A DNA stretch of 64,000 bases from Eutypa lata (lineage: Eukaryota; Ascomycota; Sordariomycetes; Xylariales; Diatrypaceae): contig JAKULF010000013.1 in NCBI GenBank assembly GCA_022661535.1, positions 248,001 to 312,000 of the forward strand. Direction: 5' to 3'. How positions within the stretch are numbered: the stretch's first letter is position 1; every line of letters begins with the position of its first letter. This document shows positions 34,315-47,595 of the stretch, piece by piece. The position numbers and the translations under genes are program-made. The notes under the pieces are model-generated. The model was not told the origin of the DNA and did no database searches. It saw only the letters and a program-made list of their open reading frames with translations.

Positions 34315-37300
34315 GGGTTGAGACGGCCAGGATACCCTTTGATTGGAAATTATACTATTGAGTGAGAGATTGTATACTATCTTGTTGTAGGTTATTTAGC
34401 TATGAATTTTCAATAGTAGCACACATTGAATTGTGTATTATTTTATGCGAAAGAATCCTATACCCAAGTGGTTCTATATGTCGGTATCCACAGCCTGTGC
34501 GAGAGCCAAACGGACAATTGTCTTAGGATAGGCATATGGAACACGAAAGCCATGCTTGACAAGTTGGTTACGGAAGTAGGCGGCGATGTTTCTTTGTATA
34601 TGTCTTACCTATCGTTTCCGAGCAGGCCTTTTCCGATTCTTCATCCCGGTTTCGGAATGAAACAGGACAAAGAGGCTTCAGAAAACCAGGCTTATTTCCC
34701 CTATAACACTCCAACATATTGTAACTATGAATTTAGATAGGCCATACATACATGCATCATGCATTTCCTTGGCTTCTACCACGTTGATATCACCAGCACA
34801 ACACTAACGTTGAACTAGCTGGGACCCAAATTGTCCTTTAATACTAGTCGTGCTTGGACCTGGGAGTAGTTGGTGAATAGATATCCTAGTCTGATGATGT
34901 TGAAATGCGACGTCCCAATAAAATTGTAATACCTTTACGAGCATCTCACCATTAAGCTTTTTTATGACTTCCTCGTTATATGAAGAACTGGAACGTAATT
35001 GAAGAATAGGGGGAGAATCACACCAGTGCATATTTATTTAAAGGTTACACTTTTTCAAAATTAACTTATCGCCCGCCTATGGTAGTGAGAATATATAAGC
35101 CCAGTTCTTAGGAATTACGATATGCATTAGATATCTTGTATAGTGTTCGAGCTCTTCGGGTTATGAATGGCAACCAAAACCCCCTCTTATTCTTATAGCT
35201 CAGGACCAGACATGTTACGTCAGTTAGATTTCCTACACAAGCGAGAATATCTATAAGTTGTATCCCCGCATGGCGTCACTTGTAAACGAACCTCATATTT
35301 GCGCGGTGCTGACGCCAACACCATGCGCGAGCGAATTTTATTATATTCATGTATCATATCCTAAGTAGGTAGGTTTCATACAATACACCAATGACACTAG
35401 ATTCCGCATACGCGACTTTAGCCATACCGCTCTTTTGCTGCATATAAATTCTATGTAGGTTTGACTTAGTGTCAAGACAGTAAATTCCGCTACTACCCTG
35501 CGTGCATATGTCTAGACACAGTACCTGCTATATCAGGGGCTTCTGCTGTAGCTAGGTCTCTAACGAATTCAATGTCTGGTGGTTGTTCGAAGTTTGGCTT
35601 ATTGAGGCATCAAATACGATGATATCGTTCCTATAATAGAAGCATCCCACTAACGTTCGTTGGTTCGTATAGCCTAGCAGCTAGACATAATTGTCACTGA
35701 TCATATAATTCTGAAATGGCCTGAACATTGGCCGTGGCACCAGACTGCACATACTTTGAAAGCTAACTGGCTAGACTATCGGCTATTATCTGTAGAACAA
35801 TATCCCTTTGGGCTTGCATTAGTACTACCTGAACTAATGTCAGAAATATAGTGCAACATATCACTGCATGACTATCCTGTACTGATTCGAACAATCTTGC
35901 TTTCGTCGCAGATAGCTCATTAACCGTGAACATCTAGCAATATTTCTGGATACGCATTGGAGAGAAATAGCCAAGGTGATAGAGTACATACTCATTGATG
36001 GTCAGCGCAGTTAATGGTACTAAGCACACACTACCTGCTTCGAACATAACTCTAGCGAAAAATGACCGCCAAAATTACATTTCAATAAAAAAGATTCACG
36101 TAAGGATGTTGAAGCTTTCAAAGCTAACGTCAGTTTAAACATCGCTTATGACGAAATGGAGTGGTTATAGAGAGGCCACTTCAATCAGGATCAGCCTTTG
36201 GTAGTCAGCAAAACGCTTCGACTAACCTATCATCCAGTGATTAATTCATTATCGTTGTTGATCTTAGTTCAAGTTGAAGTATTGTCGTAAGAAGCTGTGA
36301 GCGGATATATCAATAATATGTACACAGATTTGGTCAAGAAAAAGGAGGGAAAGCTACGGAAGCTATCAAGGTGGAGCTTGACTTAGATCTCCGGATCTGC
36401 GCACCTAGTGATAAGGTTTAAGATTGATTTACCTGGCTGACGTGGCAAACCCCGGTCGAAATCGTAGCATGACAGCCAAGACATGTTTACAGCGTACCGA
36501 GGCTTGATATGCGCGTGTCTATTCCGACGGTTTTGATACCGCTTTGGGAATGTTGAAAATTACACGTAGTCTCTAAAGTACTGTGGCTAGATTTGAACGT
36601 CTGTACGCACCACGGTCGGAAAAATCACCGAGCACATTCGGAAATAGACACGCGTACGAGGTTGGCCTTGGAGTCTTTAAGTATTGAGCCATAGCATAAC
36701 CATATGCACGATGATATAATAACTATGCGAAAGGCAGTAAAATCCGACAATATCTTTTACCGACCGAAGTGATTTCGGGGCCGGATTTCGAGTCCGGAGA
36801 TCGGGGTGCCAAACCGGTATTAAGCACCACCGGTGGTTCATTCCCACCGTCTACCGTCGATGATGTTTTGAAGTTGCTCCGGATCCGAATTTGGCGCCCA
36901 ACTGTTACGAGTTAGCTTGGGATCGGCAGTCGCTCTCCCACTCCAACGAACCACCGATCTCATTTTTAAACTAACTAAACTGAATTGAATTCTTGTCACG
37001 GACATGGCCGACGCATAAAATCTATTCTAATATTACCTGCTGCCTTCAGGAAAGTAAAAGTACGCAAACACTGTGAGACGTTAGGGCAATTCTTATGTTG
37101 TTACCTACCTAGCACTAAAGTATTCATGAGCAACCTCGGCATGTAAGATCTACAAGGATAAAAGGCATACCTGCCGAGGTTTGTAAGGTTTGACGGCGCA
37201 AGTGGAGAGTCCATTGGCTCAGTGGGGGCCGAGTCCCCAAATTTAACTATGGAAATAAAGAAGCTTTTTCTGTGCACTAATACGAAGTTAGCCACTGAAC

Positions 37301-37792
37301 AATGGACAATGGTCGCTCTGAGTTGCCTACCAAGCTTACTTATGCATAGATACGGGATGGGCGACGCGGAATAACGGATGGATCAGTCAGTACCACCGCG
37401 ACTAGACCTCCTTACTATGTAGATTTGATGTTTTATAGTATAGTCGGGCTCCCGACTGGAACGGGGCAAGGGTCTCTCCGAGGTGGAATACAACAAGTCT
37501 TATTATCAACCTAAGCAGCCTCATTGGGCTGTCATGGTCAGGGTATCTATTTTGTTTCACCGATTCCTCCGCTAGACCCACTACTGATCGTGACTAGACT
37601 TGTCGTGTTTTCAGCTAAAAGAGCTAATAGTTATAAATTAACGTCATATATGTAGTCGGTTTATGCCTCCGCTTATCGTGCATTGAGAAAGCGTACGTTT
37701 TTTTGATATATATATATATATCGACAGCGGACAACAACAACTTGTACCTCTGAGGGTCCTCTTGAACTTATCTATCATACACTAGAGTGAAC
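34315..37792. other. 3.5-kb AT-rich gene desert
   Basis: No frame longer than about 100 codons looks like protein. A GC-richer island at about 36770-36960 stands out and contains TTTGGCGCCCA (36890-36900), which resembles a retroelement primer-binding site. The last 100 bp form the CYP505 promoter with an alternating TA run. Confidence 0.5.
37706..37721. promoter_or_regulatory. (AT)n run, possible TATA region of CYP505
   Basis: An uninterrupted alternating A/T run of about 16 bases ending 71 bp before the CYP505 start codon. It may act as TATA element or may only be a dinucleotide repeat. Confidence 0.35.
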
Positions 37793-40700
37793 ATGACCGC
37801 CAACGAAGCACAAGACCTAAAGCCTATCCCCGAGCCCCCGGGGCTTCCCCTCCTGGGGAATATCAACGATTTCGATCGTAGTTTCCCACTGGGATCCTTC
37901 TTGAGGCTGGCTGATCAATATGGTAGGCATTGATTTAGTAGCCATAAGGTGATTTATGAGTTTACATCTGCTGACAGTGCATTGCTAGGCGAAATCTACC
38001 AGCTCCGTTTCCCGTCGACGAAAACAGTCATTGCTACAACTCACGCTCTAATCAACGAGCTGTGTGATGAGAAGCGCTTTGTTAAAATTCCACAGGGAGC
38101 ATTGGCGGTAAGACATTCTAGTCTAACCGTGAAATGAAAGTGGACCAAATTGCTCATATGGTGATACAGGAAGTCAGAAACGGCGTGCACGATGGGCTTT
38201 TCACAGTGAGTTCAACAGTATTATATGTTTAGCCGAGAACTTTTATTAACCTAGTTGTATAGGCTAGACCGGAGGAGCCCAATTGGTAAACTAACCTCCC
38301 CCCTTTAGCCCCTATTCTCGACCCTCTTTCCCCTTACTATTCATGATACCATCAACGAAGAAAACAACTAATTCCATTCTTAGGGGAATAGCACATAGGA
38401 TTTTAATGCCTGCATTTGGACCTATGTCGATCCGTAACATGTTTGAGTAAGTCATTTCAGTGGTTATTAAAATGAGCAAGTTTAAGGGGAACAGCCTCAC
38501 ACTTCGTTAACAGACAGAGCTACATGGAAGAAGTGCTAACTCCAAATATCACAGTGACATGCATGATATTGCCGCGCAGCTTTGTATGAAATGGGCACGT
38601 TATGGCCCCCAGGTAAGCATCCAATCTCCTCATGTCCTTTCCTAGATGTTTCAACAGCTTCGGGTCTCACTATACGACCCTGATGGTTATCATTTCTCCA
38701 AACCCCATTTGGAGTGCCCAGGAATTCTCGGGGTGTTCCAAGCATGACATATACCGACTCTAATGTGATGTAGAATCCCATCCCCGTAGCGGACGATTTT
38801 ACTCGTCTTGCTCTAGACACCATTTCTCTATGCTCGATGGGGTATCGTTTCAACTCGTACTATACATCCGAGATGCACCCCTTTATTGAAGCTATGGGTT
38901 CCTTCCTGCTAGAATGCGGACGCAGGTTTGCGAGACCTCCAATCCCCTCCTGGTTCTATCGGAACGAGGACGCCAAATACTGGGAGAATGTGGAAGTTAT
39001 GCAGAAGACTGCTCAAGAGGTTCTAAATGCTCGCAAAGAACAGGGGAGTGACCGGAAAGACCTTCTTCAAGCCATGCTCGATGGCGTCGATTCTAAAACC
39101 GGCCAGCACATGACTGATCAGAGCATTATCGACAATCTCATCACCTTCTTGATTGCAGGCCATGAAACGACGTCCGGTCTACTCTCCTTCACCTTTTATC
39201 AGCTCTTGAAACATCCGGATGCCTATCGAAGAGCTCAGGAAGAGGTCGACTCGGTAGTAGGAAAGGGCAGAATTACTGTCGAACACGTAACGAAGCTCCC
39301 ATACATCGCTGCTGTAAGTTGATGAGAACTCCTTTTGCTATCAGCTTTTTCTCTCTCTTTTTTTTCAAGCTTAATTGCCCTCCACTTAGTACCAGAAACT
39401 TACTGGAATCCTAGATATTGCGCGAAGTCCTAAGACTGAACTCCCCTATCAGCTTGTTCGCAGTCCAGCCTCGTGAGGATACTATATTAGGTGGCAAATA
39501 CCCTGTCAAAAAGGGCAATAACATTGGACTGTTCCTTACTAAGCTACACGTGGACCCAGCCGTCTATGGTGAGGATGCCAACGAATTCAAACCGGAACGC
39601 ATGATGGATGAGAAGTTCAACAAGCTTCCGAAGAACGCTTGGAAGCCATTCGGAACTGGTGCTAGGGCATGCATTGGAAGACCTTTCGCCTGGCAAGAAG
39701 CCCTTCTCATCATGGCAATGCTACTTCAGAACTTCAACTTTGTGCTCGACGACCCCAACTACACCCTTAAGCTGAAGCAAACCCTAACCATTAAGCCGAA
39801 CGGTTTCAACATGAGAGCTATTCTCCGAGATGGTCTCACAGCCACTGAGCTGGAGCACCGCTTGGCTGGTACGCAAGCTCCTAAGGAGTCGAAGAAGAAC
39901 GGTGTCGCGGCCGATGCCTCCAGCTCAGGTAAACCAACCAAGAAGATAACCATCTTATATGGTTCCAACAGCGGTACTTGCGAATCTCTTGCCCAGAGGG
40001 TTGCGAGCGATGCCCCCAACCACGGGTTTTCGGCGGAGACGGTGGATTGCATGGATGCTGCAAAAGGAACGCTTCCGAAGGATCAGCCAGTCGTTGTCAT
40101 CACTGCTTCCTACGAAGGCCAACCCCCCGATAACGCTGGCCATTTCGTGTCTTGGGTGGAGAATATCAAGGATGACAAGACGTTGAATGGAGTGGAATAT
40201 GCCGTCTTCGGCTGCGGTCACCATGATTGGGCACAAACATTCCATCGCATTCCGAAGCTGGTTGACGAGAAACTTGCACAGGGCGGCGCTCAGCGACTGG
40301 TGAAGATCGGCCTCTCGGACGCCGCAGACTCCGACATCTTCACCGACTTCGAGACCTGGGAGGATGAGGTGCTCTGGCCTGCTCTCAAGAAGCAGTACAA
40401 CATCGGCGAATCCAGCAGCAAAGACGCCGCCCAGGCCGCCGCTGTCAAGGCTGTGATAACTAGCCCACGAGCCAACGGCCTCCGCCAGGACGTCAGCGAG
40501 GCTCTAGTGATGGAGACACGTCTACTAACCGCGGATGGTGAGCCTCCTAAGAAGCACATCGAGCTGAAGCTCCCAAGCGACATCACGTACACGGCAGGAG
40601 ACTACTTAGCAGTCTTACCGTTCAACCCTAAAGACAACGTCCGCAGAGTCATGCGACATTTCCAGCTTCCTTGGGACGCCTACATCACGGTGGAGACGGA

Positions 40701-41777
40701 TGCCAAGCTCGTTGTTCCTACCAACGAACCGATCTCGGCCTACGAGCTATTATCCGCCTACGTCGAACTATCGCAGCCAGCCACACGGAGGGTGAGTATT
40801 GCCAAACCGCGCCGCTTCTTACCATATGAAAGTGATCTAACCATGGATGCAGAACATCTTAACCCTAGCGGAGGCTGCTAAGGACCCAGCCGAGGGCGAA
40901 ACTCTCAAGAGCTTAACCACTTCCGAAGAAGGTTCCCCACGAGCATCTGTGCTCGACCTCTTAGAGAAGTACCCATCGATCGACCTGCCCCTAGGAGCGT
41001 TTATCGCCATGCTTCCGCCCATGCGTGTCCGCCAATAGTAAGCCAACCCCTACACCACACCCACCCAAAGACCGACCAGTAAACTAACAAGGCCACCACA
41101 GCTCGGTCTCCTCATCCCCGCTCCACGACCCCACCCGCGCAACCCTAACCTTCTCGGTCCTCAGCGCGCCCTCGATCAGCGGCCAGGGCAAGCACCTCGG
41201 CGTGGCGTCGAACTACCTGGACTCGCTCGACCGCGGCGACAAGGTGCACGTCGCGGTGCGGTCGTCGCACGCGGCCTTCCACCTCCCGCGGGACCCGGAG
41301 TCCGTGCCGATCATCTGCGTGGCGGCGGGGACGGGCCTCGCGCCCTTCCGGGGGTTCATGCAGGAGCGCGCGGCGATGGCGGCCGCGGGCCGCGCCCTCG
41401 CGCCGGCGCTGCTGTTCTTCGGGTGCCGCGAGCCCGGCCGCGACGACCTCTACGCCGAGGAGCTGGCCGCGTGGGAGCGCGCCGGCGCCGTCACCGTCGT
41501 CCGCGCCTACAGCCGGACGCCGGAGCTGGCGGGCGGCGCGCGCCACGTCCAGGACGCCATCGCGCTCCGCTCCGAGGAGTTCCGGGCCCTGTGGTCCCGC
41601 GGCGCCAAGATGTACCTCTGTGGTTCGCGCGCCGTCGGCAAGAGCGTCCGCGATGTCTGCGTCAGGATGCGCGTTGAGGAGGAGAAGGCGAATGGACGGG
41701 AGATCTCGGAGGAGGAGGCGAATGCGTGGTGGGAGGAGATGCGCAATGTGAGGTATGCTACGGATGTTTTTGATTAG
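37793..41777 (+). CDS. CYP505: CYP505-family self-sufficient cytochrome P450:NADPH-P450 reductase fusion, 10 exons
   Basis: Fatty-acid-hydroxylase-like P450 fused to its own reductase (P450foxy/BM3 type). Exons 37793-37922, 37989-38107, 38170-38205, 38263-38285, 38384-38446, 38555-38612, 38774-39313, 39415-40791, 40853-41037 and 41102-41777 give 1068 aa, the standard length. Seen in order: proline-rich start (IPEPPGLPLLGNI), I-helix AGHETTS (about 271-277), ExxR in LREVLRL, heme loop FGTGARACIGR (Cys409), FMN loop ILYGSNSGTCESLAQ (about 502), FAD/NADP parts MRVRQYSVSSSP, AAGTGLAPFRGF, and the C-terminus YATDVFD. All key residues are present. The last exon is far richer in GC than the rest. 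CYP505 members hydroxylate fatty acids subterminally, and some work in polyketide pathways. It is 812 bp upstream of the EthD-hydrolase gene on the same strand. Confidence 0.95.
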
Positions 41778-42589
41778 GTGGGTTGGTTGGATGGATGGAT
41801 TTAAGTTGTGTGACTATAGTTGGATATCTATCTTTCGAGCAGGTTTTCATTTTATATAGAGTAAATGGTATTTATAGATATGGGTGCCCGTGGTTTCATT
41901 CTATGTAGGGATGCAATAAATTGACTATATTCGTATAGGTCATTAGGATATTCTCTCATTACCTAGGAGGTAGTCTACGTAACCAGATTGTTAGATGTAG
42001 CTATCAAAACCGCCAACCGCGCAGTTCGTTATATATTGCTGAAGAAGTGCATAATCCGAATGAATTTATAAGAGCTCTAATACTTCGAGTTTAATATGAA
42101 CTAATTACTCATACAATGGTAGGCAAAAGGAGTGGTTATGACATTGAGACATTTAGGGGGTTACAAAATGATGTAAAATAGGGGCTACTGATAACCGACC
42201 AGCATTCTCCAATTGCTCTATAATATGTAGTTGTATGTACTAACTATCGGCCGGATAATTGTCCTTGTCCACAGTTTATTTGCCGATGTGTAATGCCGCC
42301 ATTCTCCGATTATAGACTAAGCTACCGTAACTACCTAGGTAGTAGTATGTTCAATGCCAGAAACTCGCTTTATTAACACTGAAGCCAATGTGGGTGTTGT
42401 TGAAAATAGGAAGATCACTTATTATAGTGTCGGTTGGTCGGCCCATGTTGTCGATAACCGAAACCCCACCAACATGACCTCATATACCCGACTTCAATTG
42501 CTTCGTTACACCTGAACTACAAGGGAATCAGCATTTACACATTGTGGAATTCGATGTAAAGATAAAGACAACGCATAATACTTACTACA
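41778..42589. other. spacer between CYP505 and EthD-hydrolase genes
   Basis: This AT-rich stretch of 812 bp contains the 3' end of CYP505 and the promoter of the next gene. No frame or repeat was recognised. Confidence 0.45.
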
Positions 42590-44218
42590 ATGGCTTCTGC
42601 GGGGATACTCTACGTTACTATGCAGCCCAAACCAGGGCTGCAGCTGGAGCAATTCCATGAGTGGTACAACAACGAACACGGCCCAACTCGCCTTCGCCTG
42701 CCGCAGATCTTCACGAACGGGCTTCGGTACCAGGCCACCGATGGGCAAGAACCGACATTCCTGGCGTCTTACGACGTTACAAATATGTCTCACCTGGAGA
42801 CTGAAACATATACTAGTCTCCGTGCCAATCGGTCTTCGCGCGAGGCAGAGACCATCGGCCAGGTGGATGTGAAGCGATCTTTCTGGGATCTAGTTTCCGT
42901 AAAGGAATCGCCTCTGTATATGCTAATGGAGGAGCTCACAGACGAAGAGGCGGAGGGATTGGTCTTGTTTGCAGCTGAGATCCGCTTCACGGATGAGCCA
43001 GGTGCTGAAGCTGAGGTCGAGAAGTGGTACGAGGAAGACCACGTAGAGATGATATCTCGAATTTCCGGTTGGCTGCGCTCGCGGTTGTTCAAAACGTCAA
43101 GCCTTGAGACTGGACAGCCAGTATCCTTCCTGGTTCTCTCTGAATATGCAAAGGAGAACGGGTTAGGTGGGGAAGAGCACAAGGCCGCGATAGCAACGCA
43201 GCGGACGCAGGATACATTCCCGAAGTACGCCTATAAGCCTTCGATGCGCAGTTACTCCCTCTTCTATGTTTTCGGACCTGCGCCGCGCGATCTCCGCAAC
43301 CTATCGCGGTTGGATCCTTCCAAGTCGGTGTTCAAGGCCGCTGACTCGCAAACTTTAACAACGAACGACCCGGCCCCATCCATCAGCTCCTATGTCACGA
43401 CAAAGGATGGCCTCTCAATCCCCTACCTGCTAGAAGGGAACCCCGATCCAAAGGCGCCCACCGTCGCATTTTGCAACTCGTTACTAACTTCACTGCACAT
43501 GTGGGATCCGCTCGTCGCCATCCTCAAGGCCAAGCGGCCCCAGTACCGGATATTGCGGTACGACGCACGAGGTCGACACGGGATCCCGTCGCCTCCAATT
43601 GCCGCTACCTTGGACATACTAGCAGAAGACCTGAGTGAAGTCCTAGCGGCCCTCCGGATCCCGAAGCTCCACACGCTGATCGGCGTATCGATGGGCGGCG
43701 CAACGACCCTTAAGTTCGCCCTCAAGTACCCGGGAAAGCTCGAGCGGTTCATCGCATGCGACTTCAACGCGGCCTCCAGCCCGGCGAACACGAACGCGTG
43801 GAAGGAGCGCATCGGGGTCGCGGAGGCCGCCAAGGCGGACGGGCTACCGGGCGTCGGGACGCTGGCGGGCCAGACGGTGAGGCGCTGGTTCCACCCGGCG
43901 ACGACGGAGAAGAAGGCCGACGTCGTCCTCTGGATGACGGGGATCGTGGCCGCCAACGACGTCGAGGGCTTCAAGTACAGCTGCCAGGCGCTGTGGGACT
44001 ACGACATGAAGGCGGAGATGAAGGACTGCGCAGTACCCGGGCTGTTCGTCGTTGGCGAGGGCGATGGGAACGGGGCTCTGGTCAAGGCTATGGATGGGTT
44101 CCGGGGAAACCTGGGGCAAGACGGGGGGGCGGACCTGGCTGTTGTCCCTGAGGCGGGCCATTTGCCTATGTGTGAGAATCCGGCGGGCTTCTGGACTGCT
44201 ATTGAGAAGGCGTTGTGA
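42590..44218 (+). CDS. EthD-like double domain fused to an alpha/beta hydrolase (enol-lactonase-like)
   Basis: Single exon, 542 aa. Residues about 1-110 and 120-230 are two dimeric-ferredoxin-like (EthD/REDY-type) modules. Each has the hallmark [EF]x(2)WY(N/E)xxH: QFHEWYNNEHGPTRLRLP and VEKWYEEDHVEMISRISG. From about residue 265 comes an alpha/beta hydrolase: strand and oxyanion region VAFCNSLLTSLHMWDPLV, RYDARGRHG, nucleophile elbow GVSMGG (Ser367), acid GEGD and His in EAGHLPMCENP. These elements resemble 3-oxoadipate enol-lactonase (PcaD) enzymes. EthD-like proteins act as cyclases, decarboxylases or dehydratases on aromatic polyketides and ring-cleavage products, so a fused lactone or ring hydrolysis step is plausible. 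The substrate is unknown. The start ATG follows tactacaATGgct. Confidence 0.85.
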   Translation: MASAGILYVTMQPKPGLQLEQFHEWYNNEHGPTRLRLPQIFTNGLRYQATDGQEPTFLASYDVTNMSHLETETYTSLRANRSSREAETIGQVDVKRSFWDLVSVKESPLYMLMEELTDEEAEGLVLFAAEIRFTDEPGAEAEVEKWYEEDHVEMISRISGWLRSRLFKTSSLETGQPVSFLVLSEYAKENGLGGEEHKAAIATQRTQDTFPKYAYKPSMRSYSLFYVFGPAPRDLRNLSRLDPSKSVFKAADSQTLTTNDPAPSISSYVTTKDGLSIPYLLEGNPDPKAPTVAFCNSLLTSLHMWDPLVAILKAKRPQYRILRYDARGRHGIPSPPIAATLDILAEDLSEVLAALRIPKLHTLIGVSMGGATTLKFALKYPGKLERFIACDFNAASSPANTNAWKERIGVAEAAKADGLPGVGTLAGQTVRRWFHPATTEKKADVVLWMTGIVAANDVEGFKYSCQALWDYDMKAEMKDCAVPGLFVVGEGDGNGALVKAMDGFRGNLGQDGGADLAVVPEAGHLPMCENPAGFWTAIEKAL

Positions 44219-47200
44219 GAGGGGTTATACGTGACGTCAACCGCACTTTTGTTATAGGAGGTTGTAGTGATCTACTAATATCACATGAAACCGTTTATTG
44301 ATATATTTATGCCAGTATTTCAACGAAGAGTGCATCTCAATGTGGAGTGCAGAAGTCGTCTTATCATATTTCAACATTCGGAGTAGTTATTCAAGTGAAT
44401 TTCGTCTCACTCTACCTGGAACCACCCTACTACGTATGTCCCACACGGAATATGTGTAGGTAGCCAACGTTCCAGTATCCAGATATAGTGAGTCGTGTAG
44501 TGAGAAAAAGTCTTACTCTTTAAAACACGTACACCTAGCCCATGTCGTTATGGGGATAAGAATTGCAGCTTCAGTTAGCTCTACAGGTGCATATCATGAT
44601 ACTTATAACGTACAAAATAAGCTGAGTTCGAGGACTGGGCTTGTTCGTGAAGGGCAGTAGAGCAGCGTAGCTTCTACGACCCACACTTGGTTCGGCGATC
44701 TTATCACAACGAAGTTTACTGGCTATAGAGGCTTATCCTAGGATGCTATAGATATATTAACCATATCTAATGTTCGATTACGGATCCATTTTCAACCCCT
44801 CGCGCACTATCATGGGAAACTAGTGCAACTAGTTGGACAACTACTATCTCTATTGTAACGTGATGAACTACAACTACCCTAGAAGCTTTGCACCTTTAAC
44901 TGTACTTCAGTTTAATCCCAAACCCTTGGAGGTAATTCTTACTGTGATTGAGCTTCATAGAATGCTGGAAATTAGTTCACGTCTTTCAGACTTGGACATG
45001 TTTAATCTAAAGCTATGGAAAGTCATCTCTAGATTCGGTTAGATAAGCCATGGGTCGGGACGAGAAGTCGTAGAGCAGACGCATCGTAGGGAGATTCTAG
45101 GATGAGGTATTGGGGACGTGTTCCAAGAGACACGAACCTGTGGAATAAATTGTGTAAACACCCTTTCCAGCCCGCTCGACGGGATGAAGCAATGTCTTCT
45201 TCGGGTTATGAGTAACACTGCATTCTACTTGAAGCCTAGTCAAAGTATTAAAACGTGGAACGCATATAATTGCTAGGAATAGTGGCTTTCATATCAATAA
45301 TGTACTATGCAAGAGATAAGCAACTCAATGGAGTAACAAATTAACACTACCCCTGAGATGCGGCTAAAAAGGAGACCTTGAACAGCTCACTAATACTCGA
45401 CTATATCAAACTTACCTAATCTAGCTTTTATGTATTTAACTAGTTGGACTAGGTGTATCCAAATGACGTACGACGGCCATCACGCCATCTCACCCCAAAT
45501 TTCAGATAACCCCATAGCAGGAAGGAAATAAATGCGCATAATAATATCGCAATGGAGGTTATACCCAAGTCATTTTTATGGTTATGACTGGACGCGTAAC
45601 AAACGCTTGTAGATGTTGATCGCAGTTCCTCATAATGCCTTCGGAGCGGGTTTAAACGTAACGTTACCCGTTGTGGCAAAGTGTGGGCCTCAAATAAAGG
45701 GAAGTCACGGCCATTTTACCGGAGCTTACAGACTTTACTTCGAAATATTTGCATATGATGATTACCAGAAGTAGCAGGTGGACATAAACAAATCTATTTT
45801 GTGTTTGTATTCTCGTATGAAGAAATAGACAAATCCCAATATTCTATGATAAGAGATAGATGTTTGATCGAGGTTAGGTTGAGCCTACTACCTCTACATA
45901 TGTATCTCGACAGCTCGACTACGAACATCTAGGTACTTACATTTACTAAACAACTTATACTTCGTAGATAGTTCGGAATGTATCCCATTATTGAATGTTT
46001 ACTTAACTGTTATAAATCCATAAACCACCGGCGTGGTCCCATGAATCGGATTATCTTTAGTTTTGTAATGATGAATAAATAAAGCATTCGAGATGGTTCT
46101 CCTGGACGAAGTGATAACGACCTGACCAAGCTGATCTTTTTGCCAAGACTAAGGCTCTGCGCGGCCGAAAATAGGTTCCTTTATAGCGGGTTACCAGGTT
46201 GCAACGCTATGCAAGAAAAGACGATCCATCCATGCTGCTGAAAAGCGTAATCTGATCGCCGTTAGGATGAGCAGTATTACCTGGCCTGTTGGTTGTTTAT
46301 TTCCTACATGTATTCCTTATTCCCTGGTAGCTAACGTTAGGTACTTACATAGTTATAAGCTCGGTAGGTTCGGTCGGTCGCCCGGCTGCCCGGGTCCCGC
46401 CACCCACTAACAATGACGGGCCGGAAGATAGGCACTAGGCAAACTTGTGGCTTGATTAATATCCATTGTCAAGATTGTCCAGACCCTAAAGCCATCATCA
46501 AGTTTCCGCATACCGGAATATTCTTCTCAAACCTTGCAGGGATATATCGATCTTATCAGCAATATTGAACTAACCATTAATCTACCTACTACATAGACGG
46601 TCACTCGGTTGTACATCGTGTATCGCGTATCGGCAAACGGCATGTGGGCGTTGCTACTATTGTATGAAGACCGACCAACTTTGGACAGACAAACTCGATA
46701 ACAACTAATATCAAAATGGACTAGACGATGGGTGGGTAGGTGAGCAAGTATTATACAGGTCTCAGACTAAAGCCAGTTGTCCATCTATTATTATTAAATA
46801 GGAAATATCTTGGCTGTCCTCCCACTTCCCGAGGGACAGTTATATTCAGAACCAAACGATAGCCTCCTCCATAGGCGAGGAACAGATAGATAGGTAAGTA
46901 ACTTTTTAGCTTGCGGACGGGAAATTTTGCCTCTTGAATTTCCGACCAACGGTGAAGCTTCCGAGCTTTAAGCACTCAAGGCACTCAACCGACTGCGCAT
47001 ATTTCTCGCATGTACGAAGTAGTTAGGTCCTATTAATGAGGGAAGATAGATTCTACATAGTCGAAGCAAGAAAAGAGGTTCGGAACGAAGGAAAGCAGAT
47101 CCTAGATTGGAAAGGTGGAGTTCGGAGGGAACCAGAACAATCCAGGGAGTATTCAGCTGTCAACCTATTAATTTTCACCGGTTTCTTGGACTGAACTCGG

Positions 47201-47382
47201 TTGTCTTTTTTGTAAAACTGATAGTCTAACGGCCCGTCAAGATCCCCCACGTACCTGTTTGGTGGGGGGAGGTCTCGACACTAATAAATTGGGCTCGGAG
47301 CATTGATCCGGCAGTCGATCTAACAGTTGCAGCGCACCCATTATCTGCCTGTTCGGCCCGCCAGCGCCGGGACCTGCAAACC

Positions 47383-47419
47383 CCCCTGTTCCACCCTCCA
47401 CGATCAGGGAGGACAGGGG
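47383..47419. repeat. imperfect inverted repeat (hairpin) in the leader or promoter of the DUF1479-like gene
   Basis: CCCCTGT (47383-47389) pairs with ACAGGGG (47413-47419), and CCTCC (47395-47399) with GGAGG (47408-47412). Between them are an 8-base loop and a 5-base bulge. It lies about 250 bp before the start codon. Significance is unknown. Confidence 0.4.
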
Positions 47420-47595
47420 TTCTGGGGGGGTTCTGGGCATAAGTGGATTACCCCCAGAAAGCCTGTCGTATTTAGTCTCCATGGTACCCCGCGGGGCTCA
47501 CTTGGAAAGCAAGTAAAAAGAAGGTGGAACGGAATCTGAATGGCCGAAACTGAGGGTGCATTAGAGGAGGTCAGAAGACGCAGCAGGAAAAAAGG

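Noticed and set aside
45449..45679. 76-codon minus frame with a hydrophobic segment
   Set aside because: Isolated in AT-rich sequence with no supporting composition or domain. One chance hydrophobic run is not enough.
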